DNA of 64,000 nucleotides from Geminicoccus roseus DSM 18922 (GTDB lineage: Bacteria > Pseudomonadota > Alphaproteobacteria > Geminicoccales > Geminicoccaceae). A program made the position numbers and the translations under genes. The notes beneath the pieces are model-generated. The model did not search any database and was not told the origin of the DNA. It was given only the letters and a program-made list of their open reading frames with translations. The DNA lies in NCBI RefSeq assembly GCF_000427665.1, contig NZ_KE386572.1:2876196-2940195 (forward strand), in the 5' to 3' direction. Below, in pieces: positions 1-7,331 of this stretch (its first letter is position 1; every line of letters starts with the position of its first letter).

Positions 1-129
1 GGGGCGGCAGCCCCGGAGATGGCGGAGCAGCGTCAGGCTCTGGTCGAGCTTCGGGATGAATTGCTTGTCCTGGCCGAGTATGCCCAGCAAATCGCGGATC
101 AGGCAAAGCTGTCATTGTCGGAACCCTGA
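1..129 (+). CDS. C-terminal end of an unidentified protein (partial)
   Basis: The frame is open from the first base to TGA at 127-129 and gives 42 residues; the start lies outside the window. The peptide is rich in Ala, Glu, Gln and Leu and looks like an amphipathic, possibly coiled-coil helix. No motif identifies a family. It ends 24 bases before a tRNA gene on the same strand. It is called coding because the frame is open to the edge and has helix-like composition; that is weak evidence. Confidence 0.45.
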   Translation, partial: GAAAPEMAEQRQALVELRDELLVLAEYAQQIADQAKLSLSEP

Positions 130-153
130 TACGGTGCTATCGACCCCTCCGCA

Positions 154-231
154 CGGAGCGTGGCGCAGCCCGGTTAGCGCACCAGTCTGGGGGACTGGGG
201 GTCGGGAGTTCGAATCTCCCCGCTCCGACCA
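154..231 (+). tRNA. tRNA-Pro (anticodon GGG), CCA encoded
   Basis: A full cloverleaf can be drawn. The acceptor stem pairs CGGAGCG (154-160) with CGCTCCG (221-227), followed by A228 and an encoded CCA. The anticodon stem pairs CCAGT with ACTGG around the loop CTGGGGG, giving anticodon GGG. The T arm carries GTTCGAATC. It reads the proline codon CCC, with wobble to CCU. It borders a gene-poor stretch and an arsenic island, a usual kind of site for integrative elements, but I saw no second copy of its 3' end. Confidence 0.95.
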
Positions 232-1313
232 TTCTCCCGAGTGAGGCGGCCCGCTGATGTTCTGGCCCAGGACAGCCGCTAAGCGTACCGATCCGGGCGC
301 TGATGTTCCGCCCCGATATCTGCTCTCCCAAGCCTGCGCAGGACCTTCTGCTGCTGCCTTCCAGCCAGCGACGCCGTCTGGGGCTACGTGAAGCGGTGGT
401 GGCGGTTCATTTCAAAGACAGAACGATCCACGGCCGGTAGAACCTTCAACGATGGCCCTGAGAAGAGCTTCACCGACCTTGCGCGTAACTTCGCAAGAGG
501 TCGCAAGGTCTCGGATCGGCTCGAAGCTGGGTTCAATGCGGATTGAAACGTTGCCGCAGCTCCCGGCGACTCGGCCCCGGATGTTCAATTGCTTGACCAG
601 AAGCCTCTCGCGGATTCGGCTCTTGGTCGTATCGGCCCCAGCATCGTCTCGCCGTGGTAGAGGCGGCTTGGCAGGAGGGGCGTGAGGTCGGGGTTGGCCG
701 CGCTGTGCGGATGCGGAGACCTTCTGCTCGACCCCCAGAGACACCTGTCGGCCTTGACCGGTCGACAAAATATCCATAATGCTGGATGTATCGATATCAA
801 GGGGTCTGCCGAGGCCTTGGCTGCCTTTGCACGGACGATCCGGCTGGAAACCTTCTGCGTGCTCATGAGGCGTGGGCCTGTTGACGCCTTCAATTGCAGA
901 ACTCCTCCTATGTTGCCCATCGAATGGGACAACCTCATGACGGAAGACTTCCCAAGATGCCGCTCCGTGGATCAGCGATGCCGCCCGGCTTCGGGCAGGC
1001 TTGGTCAGAGAACGGAGGAGCTTGGGGCTCGGAACGGGCCAGCCTCGACCACGGTGCCAGCCATGAGCGTCACGGCCACCATCTATGGCCGCGTCGCCGA
1101 TGAGGCTCCTCCAGTCTGGCCGGGGCGCTTGAACGCCATTCATGGCGGTGCCCCGGGTTTGGCAGCCGCCGTCGCACGTCGGATGGCCCAGAAGCCGAAA
1201 TGGCGAGCTCGAGATTTGATCAGCCTGCCGGGACGCTCGCTCCACCGGCTGGGCGCGAGATGTGCGGCGAAGGCGATCGGGCGCCTTCATCCGGATGCGG
1301 AGGATTCAACGTC
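232..1313. other. ~1.1 kb stretch without a supported gene
   Basis: Overlapping frames are open on both strands here (for example 412-1290 minus and 682-1317 plus), but their translations are low-complexity Arg/Pro/Ser-rich strings with no recognisable domain, and no start has a good ribosome binding site. I saw no terminator, repeat or integrase remnant. It may hold the arsenic-operon promoter near its right end and decayed older genes. Confidence 0.5.
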
Positions 1314-2345
1314 ATGAAGGTCGCGATCAACGGGATGGGTCGGATCGGCCGGCTGGCGCTGCGTGCCGCCTTCGGCGGCGTCGGCACGGGCATGCCCAGC
1401 CTGGATATTGTTCATCTCAACGAGATCAAGGGTGGACCGGCCGCCACCGCCCATCTGCTGGAGTTCGACAGCACCCATGGACGCTGGCGCACGGAGATCG
1501 CGGCGGACGATGGTGGGATTGCCATCGCAGGCAAGCAGCTTCGTTTCACGGAAGCGCCGCAGCCTGGAACGCTGAATTGGGGCGACCTCGGCATCGACAT
1601 CGTCCTGGAATGCAGCGGCAAGTTCGTCACGGCGAAGTCGCTGGCTCCCTATTTCGAGCGGGGGGCAAAAGCCGTCATCGTAGCGGCTCCCGTCAAGGAT
1701 GGGGCGCTGAACGTGGTGATGGGCTGCAACGACCATCTCTACAATCCGGCCGAGCATCGGCTGCTGACCGCCGCCTCCTGCACCACCAACTGCCTCGCAC
1801 CGATCGTCAAGGTGATCCATGAGGGCATCGGGATCCGCCATGGCGCCGTCACGACCATCCATGACGTCACCAACACGCAGGTGCTGGTGGATGCGCCGCA
1901 CAAGGACTTGCGGCGGGCTCGCTCCGCGCTGACCTCGCTGATCCCGACCACCACCGGATCGGCCACCGCGATCGGCCTGATCTATCCCGAGCTGCAGGGC
2001 AAGCTAAACGGCCAAGCGATCCGGGTGCCGCTTCTGAACGCGTCCCTGACGGACGCCGTCTTCGAGGTGGCGCGCCCAACCGATGTCGAGGAGGTCAACA
2101 ATCTGCTGCGCATGGCGGCCGATGGCCCGCTTCGAGGCGTTCTTGGTTTCGAACACCGGCCACTCGTCTCGGTCGACTTTCGCAGCGACACCCGCTCGTC
2201 GATCGTCGACGGTCCCTCGACCATGGTCGTCGATAGCACATCCGTGAAGATCTTCGCCTGGTACGACAACGAGATGGGCTACGCGTGCCGGCTGGTCGAT
2301 CTGGCGGCGAAGGTCGCTGGCAGCCTTCGACAGGACCGAGGATGA
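1314..2345 (+). CDS. gap: ArsJ-associated glyceraldehyde-3-phosphate dehydrogenase
   Basis: A 343-residue GAPDH that in this context is expected to join arsenate to glyceraldehyde-3-phosphate, forming unstable 1-arseno-3-phosphoglycerate in the cytoplasm. The N-terminal Rossmann motif INGMGRIGR, the catalytic loop ASCTTNC with Cys156, and the C-terminal [11 protein letters not shown] are all present. The start at 1314 is chosen because GGAGG lies at 1299-1303 and the protein then begins with the usual MKVAING; the frame is open further upstream but that extension has no homology to GAPDH. The stop overlaps the arsJ start (ATGA), so the two are translationally coupled. A housekeeping role is possible, but the pairing with arsJ argues for the resistance paralogue. 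Confidence 0.9.
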   Translation: MKVAINGMGRIGRLALRAAFGGVGTGMPSLDIVHLNEIKGGPAATAHLLEFDSTHGRWRTEIAADDGGIAIAGKQLRFTEAPQPGTLNWGDLGIDIVLECSGKFVTAKSLAPYFERGAKAVIVAAPVKDGALNVVMGCNDHLYNPAEHRLLTAASCTTNCLAPIVKVIHEGIGIRHGAVTTIHDVTNTQVLVDAPHKDLRRARSALTSLIPTTTGSATAIGLIYPELQGKLNGQAIRVPLLNASLTDAVFEVARPTDVEEVNNLLRMAADGPLRGVLGFEHRPLVSVDFRSDTRSSIVDGPSTMVVDSTSVKIFAWYDNEMGYACRLVDLAAKVAGSLRQDRG

Positions 2346-3634
2346 ACCTGCGCAGCTACGGGATCGTGACGGCCGCCTACTGGGGCGAGACCATCACCGA
2401 CGGCGCGCTGCACATGCTCGTCCTGCTGCATTTCTATACGCTGGGCTTCACGCCCTTCCAGGTCGCGACCCTGTTCGTCCTCTACGAGTTCTGCGGCATC
2501 GTCACCAACCTGATCGGCGGCTGGATCGCGGTGCGGTTCGGGCTGAAGCTCACCCTGTACAGCGGGCTGATCCTGCAGATCCTGGCCTTGCTCGGCCTGA
2601 CGCTGCTCGATCCGGCCTGGCCGGTCTGGCTGTTGGTCCTCTACGCGGTGGCGGTTCAGGGATTGGCGGGGGTCGCCAAGGACCTGACCAAGATGAGCTC
2701 CAAGAGCGCCATCAAGCTGGTCGTGCCGGAGAACAGCGAGAGTGTGCTGTTCAAGTGGGTGGCAATCCTGACCGGCTCCAAGAATGCGATGAAGGGGATC
2801 GGGTTCTTCGTCGGCGGCCTGCTCCTGGCTACGATCGGCTTCATCTCCGGGCTGCTTCTGCTGGCTGCCTGTCTGGCCGTCGTCCTGGTGCTCGTGCTGG
2901 CGGCGCTGCCGCCTGACCTGGGTCGTGTCAAAGGGAAGGCACCCTTCAAGGGGATCTTCGCAAAGTCACTGGAAATCAACCTGCTGTCCGCAGCTCGCTT
3001 CTTCCTGTTTGGCGCCCGGGACATCTGGTTTGCGGTCGGGGTCCCGGTTTTCCTCTATGACGCCGCTGGCTGGAGCTTCACCCAGGTCGCGACCTTCCTG
3101 GCTGTCTGGGTGATCGGCTACGGCATCGTCCAGGCTGCAGCGCCCAAGCTGGTTCGCCAGACCGCCGGAAGCCTCGCGAGCGAGGTGCGGGTGGCTCGTG
3201 TCCTGGCGCTGGTGCTGGCCATGGTCCCGTTCGCCCTGGCCCTGACCCTGGCCGCGACCCTGCCATGGGAGATCGTCACCACCGTCGCCGAGCCGGCGGG
3301 TGACGTCCCGGCGCTGGCGGATCCGGGCCTGATCGTGGCCATCGGCCTGGGTATCTTCGGGATTGTCTTCGCTCTCAACTCCTCGCTGCACTCCTTCCTG
3401 ATCCTGGCCTACTCCAATGCCGAGCGGGTCGCCCTGGACGTCGGCTTTTACTACATGGCGAATGCCGGAGGCCGTCTGGTCGGCTGTCTTCTCTCCGGTC
3501 TGACCTACCAGTTCTATGGGGTGCTCGGTTGCCTCGCCGGATCCTCTTCCTTCCTCCTGGCCAGCTGGCTGATCACCACGGCACTCCCGACGAACCGGGT
3601 ACGTGGCAGTGGTACTCCGGCGCTTCAACGGTGA
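2342..3634 (+). CDS. arsJ: ArsJ, organoarsenical efflux MFS permease
   Basis: A 430-residue membrane protein with about 12 hydrophobic segments. In the characterised ArsJ system the permease exports 1-arseno-3-phosphoglycerate, which then breaks down outside to arsenate, so GAPDH and ArsJ together detoxify pentavalent arsenic without reduction. The N-terminus ([19 protein letters not shown]) and a conserved central loop around [13 protein letters not shown] match the ArsJ family as I know it. The start overlaps the GAPDH stop by 4 bases. The assignment rests on family recognition and on the diagnostic neighbour. Confidence 0.9.
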   Translation: MNLRSYGIVTAAYWGETITDGALHMLVLLHFYTLGFTPFQVATLFVLYEFCGIVTNLIGGWIAVRFGLKLTLYSGLILQILALLGLTLLDPAWPVWLLVLYAVAVQGLAGVAKDLTKMSSKSAIKLVVPENSESVLFKWVAILTGSKNAMKGIGFFVGGLLLATIGFISGLLLLAACLAVVLVLVLAALPPDLGRVKGKAPFKGIFAKSLEINLLSAARFFLFGARDIWFAVGVPVFLYDAAGWSFTQVATFLAVWVIGYGIVQAAAPKLVRQTAGSLASEVRVARVLALVLAMVPFALALTLAATLPWEIVTTVAEPAGDVPALADPGLIVAIGLGIFGIVFALNSSLHSFLILAYSNAERVALDVGFYYMANAGGRLVGCLLSGLTYQFYGVLGCLAGSSSFLLASWLITTALPTNRVRGSGTPALQR

Positions 3635-3646
3635 CCCGAGCAGGAT

Positions 3647-3673
3647 GGCGAAGGCATGACGATGGCCTTCGCC
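3647..3673 (+). terminator. Stem-loop after arsJ, probable terminator
   Basis: GGCGAAGGC (3647-3655) pairs perfectly with GCCTTCGCC (3665-3673) around a 9-base loop, starting 12 bases after the arsJ stop. Only a weak T run follows (TCCTTGG), so it may be a processing or stability hairpin instead of a strong intrinsic terminator. Confidence 0.5.
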
Positions 3674-3890
3674 TCCTTGGCTCTCCCTCGGGTAGTCCTT
3701 CAAATCCTGAACTCCTGTGGTCGCCACGACGTTGCCCGAGGGGCGACGATCGCCCTGCGGGCCGAACCGGGCGCAAGCATCCGATGGAAGCAGATAACCG
3801 AGCTTGGTGCGCGCTACCTCCCGCCCCCTTCAGCTTTCGTAACTCAGAAGGACAGCGACCCGGAGACCGGATGGCATCGGGAGTGGAGGC

Positions 3891-3935
3891 ATGAGCAACG
3901 CTCTCATCACAGAGAAGACACCTCTTGATGCATAG
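3891..3935 (+). CDS. Possible 14-codon leader ORF
   Basis: ATG at 3891 follows an excellent Shine-Dalgarno sequence (GGAGTGGAGG, 3880-3889) and encodes MSNALITEKTPLDA, ending TAG at 3933-3935. It is in the same frame as the PadR gene and its 3' end overlaps the candidate operator. It may be a leader peptide, a relic of a longer regulator N-terminus cut by a stop, or chance. Confidence 0.2.
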   Translation: MSNALITEKTPLDA

Positions 3936-3953
3936 ATGGTCGAGGTATATAGT
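3925..3953 (+). promoter_or_regulatory. padR promoter with candidate PadR operator (GATGCATAGAT, 3927-3937)
   Basis: TTGATG (3925-3930) and TATAGT (3948-3953) are separated by 17 bases, a good sigma-70 type promoter. Transcription would start near 3959-3961, at the ATG at 3960, so the mRNA would be leaderless. The 11-mer GATGCATAGAT lies across the -35 and spacer and recurs at 4409-4419 before the next gene. ACCTC (3920-3924) and GAGGT (3942-3946) flank it as an inverted repeat. Binding by the PadR protein is inferred. Confidence 0.5.
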
Positions 3954-3959
3954 TCTCTC

Positions 3960-4376
3960 ATGAGCAAGAGCCAGTCCGTCCGCAGCCTGCCTCGCGAGGT
4001 GCCCGACTACACCAGTCGGACCTACTGGAGCGGCACGATTAAGATGAGCCTGTCGAAGTTCTTTATCCTGCGCGTGCTGCACGATCAGCCGATGCATGGC
4101 TACGACATCGCCCGGGCGGTCGAGCGCGTCACCAATGGCTGCTGTTCGCCGACCGAGGGCACGATCTACCCGGTGCTGCGCGAGTTCGAGGAAGGCGGCT
4201 ACGTCACATCGGAGACGATGGTCGTCTCAGGCCGGCAGCGAAAGACGTACACGCTGACGGAGAAGGGGCGCATCGCGTTTGCCGTGGGCGTGGAGGCCTG
4301 GCTGGAAATCACCCAGGCTCTGGTCGACACCGAGCGACTGCTCGTCTCGACAGGATCCCGGTCCTGCTGTCGCTGA
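3960..4376 (+). CDS. PadR-family transcriptional regulator of the arsenic island
   Basis: A 138-residue regulator with the PadR winged helix at about residues 28-105 (HGYDIARAVE; PTEGTIYPVLREFEEGGYV; GRQRKTYTLTEKG). PadR proteins usually repress and release DNA on ligand binding. Vicinal cysteines at residues 61-62, just before the recognition helix, and at 136-137 near the C-terminus could sense As(III) or Sb(III); this is inference, and canonical arsenic islands use ArsR instead. The ATG at 3960 fits the promoter position; an in-frame ATG at 3936 lies inside the operator and one at 4044 would remove a conserved-looking N-terminal extension. A promoter for the next gene follows after a short gap. 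Confidence 0.85.
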   Translation: MSKSQSVRSLPREVPDYTSRTYWSGTIKMSLSKFFILRVLHDQPMHGYDIARAVERVTNGCCSPTEGTIYPVLREFEEGGYVTSETMVVSGRQRKTYTLTEKGRIAFAVGVEAWLEITQALVDTERLLVSTGSRSCCR

Positions 4377-4408
4377 CAGGCTTCTCTTGGCCAAATACCT
4401 TGATGTTC

Positions 4409-4419
4409 GATGCATAGAT
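4409..4419 (+). promoter_or_regulatory. Second copy of the candidate PadR operator
   Basis: GATGCATAGAT recurs exactly, 17 bases before the start of the oxidoreductase gene. ACCT upstream (4397-4400) and AGGGT downstream (4425-4429) recall the arms around the first copy. The shared 11-mer in two neighbouring promoters suggests one regulator controls both. Confidence 0.45.
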
Positions 4420-4435
4420 CCATGGAGGGTGCGGA

Positions 4436-5899
4436 ATGAAGGAGCATGAGAGGATGGAGCGGGCCAACGGTGTGAGCCACCATCCCGTCCTTCCGGTCGC
4501 AGTCATCGGTGCCGGCCCGGTCGGCCTGGCCGCGGCCGCGCATCTGCTGCGCTACGGCATCGAGCCGGTGATTCTCGAAGCGGGAGAGGCGGTGGGCAGC
4601 GCGGTGCGTGACTGGGGGCATGTACCGATGTTCTCGAACTGGAGCTTCAACCTGGATCGTGCTGCCGTGGACCTGCTCGATCGCCATGGCTGGAGCCCGC
4701 CGCGGGGAGAGGACTTTCCAACCGGCACCGATCTCGTCGCCCAGTATCTGGAACCTCTGGCGGCCCTGCCGGAAATCGCCCGGCACCTCCGGCTGAACAG
4801 CCGGGTCATGGGCATTGGCCGCTCAGGCCTTGGCAAGGTGAAGACGCCGGGACGGGAGAAGCAGGCCTTCGAGATCCAGATCGCGCAGGGCGATGGAAGC
4901 GAAGAGCGGCTTCATGCCCGTGCGGTGCTCGATGCCTCGGGCACTTGGCTGTCGCCCAGTCCGGCGGGCGCCAGTGGTTTGCCGGCGCCGGGGGAGCGGA
5001 CCAATGCAGACCGCATCCGCTATGGGATGCCCGATATCCTTGGTGGCGAGCGCTCCCGCTATGCCGGCAGGCGCGTGCTCGTCCTGGGCGGCGGCGATTC
5101 GGCGATCGGTTGCCTGTTGAGCCTGGCCGAACTGCGCAGGGCGGAGCCGACGACCCGCGTTGTCTGGGCGATCCGGCGGCCAGACCTGGCCCGAAGCTTC
5201 GGCGGCGGGGAGGCTGACCAGCTTCCGCGGCGTGGTGCTCTTGGATCGGCGCTGCGGGGGTTGGTGGAGCAGGGCCTGATCGAGCCAGTCGCACCCTTCG
5301 CGCTCAAGCGGATCGAGCGTCAGGCCGACAACTCCCTGCTCCTGGTCAGTGAAGGGACCAGCGGCGAGCAGCACGCCGTAGTCGACCAGCTGATCGTCGC
5401 CACCGGTCTCCGGCCGGATCTTTCGTTCCTCCGGGAGTTGCGCACCGATCTTGACCCGGCACTGGAGTGCGCGCGCGGCCTCGCGCCGCTGATCGACCCG
5501 AACGAACATTCCTGCGGGACCGTCCCACCCCATGGTGCGGCAGAGCTGGCCCAGCCCGAGCCCGGCCTGTTCATCATTGGCATGAAGTCATACGGCCGCG
5601 CCCCGACCTTCCTGCTCGCAACCGGCTACGAGCAGGCCCGTTCGGTCGCCGCCCATCTGGCCGGGGACGAGGAGGCCGCCCGGCGGGTCGAGCTTGTCCT
5701 GCCGGAGACCGGGGTCTGCAGCGGTCCTTTGGCAGCGGCGGGCTCGTGCTGTGGCGGTCCGGCACCGGCGGGCATCGACGCCTGCTGCGCGCTCGATGCC
5801 GAGGCGAAGCAGGCTGGCGGGAGCGGCTGCGGCTGTGCCGGCCAGACACCAGTGCAGCCCGAGCCCGCGGCAGCCCTGGCTTGCTGCCCTGGCAGCTGA
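4436..5899 (+). CDS. FAD/NAD(P)-dependent oxidoreductase with Cys-rich tail, ArsO-like
   Basis: A 487-residue flavoprotein. The N-terminal FAD motif GAGPVGLAAAAHLL lies near residue 25 and a second nucleotide-binding motif, VLVLGGGDSAIGC, near residue 220; the late motif VATGLRP is also present. The family includes flavin monooxygenase-like ArsO proteins of ars clusters, whose exact reaction is unsettled. The last ~60 residues carry nine cysteines, including three Cys-Cys pairs and a CGC, interspersed with Gly/Ala/Pro, which suggests metalloid binding. The start at 4436 has GGAGG at 4424-4428. The candidate PadR operator lies just upstream and an MFS gene follows 16 bases after the stop. Confidence 0.75.
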   Translation: MKEHERMERANGVSHHPVLPVAVIGAGPVGLAAAAHLLRYGIEPVILEAGEAVGSAVRDWGHVPMFSNWSFNLDRAAVDLLDRHGWSPPRGEDFPTGTDLVAQYLEPLAALPEIARHLRLNSRVMGIGRSGLGKVKTPGREKQAFEIQIAQGDGSEERLHARAVLDASGTWLSPSPAGASGLPAPGERTNADRIRYGMPDILGGERSRYAGRRVLVLGGGDSAIGCLLSLAELRRAEPTTRVVWAIRRPDLARSFGGGEADQLPRRGALGSALRGLVEQGLIEPVAPFALKRIERQADNSLLLVSEGTSGEQHAVVDQLIVATGLRPDLSFLRELRTDLDPALECARGLAPLIDPNEHSCGTVPPHGAAELAQPEPGLFIIGMKSYGRAPTFLLATGYEQARSVAAHLAGDEEAARRVELVLPETGVCSGPLAAAGSCCGGPAPAGIDACCALDAEAKQAGGSGCGCAGQTPVQPEPAAALACCPGS

Positions 5900-5915
5900 G
5901 GCAGCACCTCCGGCC

Positions 5916-7127
5916 ATGCCCAATCCTGCAAGACAGCGGGTCGCGATCATATCGGCGCTGGGCATGACCCAGATCTTCGCCTGGGGCTCCTCCTATTATC
6001 TTCTCGCTGTCCTGGCGCAGCCGATTGCCAGGGATACCGGCTGGCCGCTCACCTGGACTGCCGGCGGGCTGTCGCTTGGCCTGCTCATTGCGGGTCTGGT
6101 CTCACCGATGGTCGGCCGCGCCATCGAGCGCAGCGGCGGCCGGCCGGTCCTGGCAGGCGGCGCCATGCTGCTGGCGCTGGGCTTGGCGGGGCTGGCGCTG
6201 GCGCCGACCCTGCCGATCTATTTCATCGCCTGGGCGATCCTTGGCCTTGGGATGGGCGCTGGCCTCTACGATGCAGCCTTCGCAACCCTTGGGCGCCTCT
6301 ACGGAACATCGGCGCGCCAGGCCATCACCGCGCTTACACTGTTCGGGGGCTTCGCCAGCACGGTGTGCTGGCCCCTCTCAGCCTTCCTGGTGGATTGGCT
6401 GGGCTGGCGGTCGACCTGCCTGACCTATGCCGCCATCCAGCTGTTCCTGGCGTTGCCAGTCTATGCCTTGTTCCTGCCTGGGACAGCGAAGAAGGATGCG
6501 TCGAGCCTGTCCGCTGGTGCCGATCCGGCTCCTGCCATGCCTGCCCGCACTCCTGGCGCAGCCATGCTGGTCATCCTGCTGCTGGCTACGGCCATCACGA
6601 TCGGCTCGGTGATCTCGGCGACGATGTCGGTGTACCTGTTCACCATCCTGCAGGCGTACGGGATCGAACTCGGCGCTGCGGTGGCCCTGGGTGCCCTGAT
6701 CGGCCCGTCCCAGGTGGGTGCGCGTGCGATCGAGATGATGGTCGGCCGATATCATCATCCGATCTGGACAAAGGCAGCCGCGTCCCTGGCGGTGGCCATC
6801 GGCCTTGGGACGCTCTGGGCCGGCTTCCCCATCGTGGCGATCACCTTGATGTTCTATGGCGCCGGGATCGGCCTGGACTCGATCGCCCGCGGCACGCTGC
6901 CGCTCAGCCTTTTCGGTGCCAAGGGCTATGCCGCGTTGATGGGCAGGCTTGCCATGCCGAGCCTGATCGCCCAGGCCGTCACGCCATTCATGGGCGCTGT
7001 CCTGCTGGACGCGCTGGGTGCTCGGCACCTGCTGGGCGTGCTGGTCGGGCTCGCTGTCCTGAACCTGCTCCTGGTTGTCACCCTTTGGCTCTGCGCGATG
7101 CAGCGCAACCGGCCTGCCGTCACCTGA
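5916..7127 (+). CDS. MFS transporter, probable arsenical efflux (ArsK-like candidate)
   Basis: A 403-residue protein with about 12 transmembrane segments and a polar central loop near residue 190-210. Helix 1 begins MTQIFAWGSSYYLLAVLAQP, typical of MFS proteins near the monocarboxylate-porter group. It starts 16 bases after the ArsO-like stop on the same strand and is likely co-transcribed. An arsenite or organoarsenical efflux role, for example ArsK-like, is inferred from position only; the sequence does not reveal the substrate. Confidence 0.65.
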   Translation: MPNPARQRVAIISALGMTQIFAWGSSYYLLAVLAQPIARDTGWPLTWTAGGLSLGLLIAGLVSPMVGRAIERSGGRPVLAGGAMLLALGLAGLALAPTLPIYFIAWAILGLGMGAGLYDAAFATLGRLYGTSARQAITALTLFGGFASTVCWPLSAFLVDWLGWRSTCLTYAAIQLFLALPVYALFLPGTAKKDASSLSAGADPAPAMPARTPGAAMLVILLLATAITIGSVISATMSVYLFTILQAYGIELGAAVALGALIGPSQVGARAIEMMVGRYHHPIWTKAAASLAVAIGLGTLWAGFPIVAITLMFYGAGIGLDSIARGTLPLSLFGAKGYAALMGRLAMPSLIAQAVTPFMGAVLLDALGARHLLGVLVGLAVLNLLLVVTLWLCAMQRNRPAVT

Positions 7128-7207
7128 CGTACAGGTCCTTCGCACGAAAGTAACCGGAGCAACTTGAGCGTTGGATGACCGTCGGACAATTGATCTTGGA
7201 CGGCTGT

Positions 7208-7232
7208 GGAACGAGAGCGGCGCGGTGGGGTT
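7208..7232 (+). promoter_or_regulatory. EcfG-type general stress promoter before glgE
   Basis: GGAAC (7208-7212), 16 bases, then GGTT (7229-7232). This matches the alphaproteobacterial EcfG consensus GGAAC-N16/17-(C/G)GTT. Transcription would begin near 7239, about 93 bases before the GTG start of glgE. Confidence 0.6.
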
Positions 7233-7331
7233 CCTTCCAGGGAACTCTTCTGGTCGGGTGATCGGTGCTCGACGTCAGCTGGCTAGGGAGTCACCATTCA
7301 TCGACCAGGCGGAACAGCGACGGATCTCACC

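Noticed and set aside
412-1290. 292-codon minus-strand frame and overlapping plus-strand frame at 682-1317
   Set aside because: Neither has a ribosome binding site, a recognisable domain or normal composition; both translations are Arg/Pro/Ser-rich, as expected for the empty frames of high-GC DNA.
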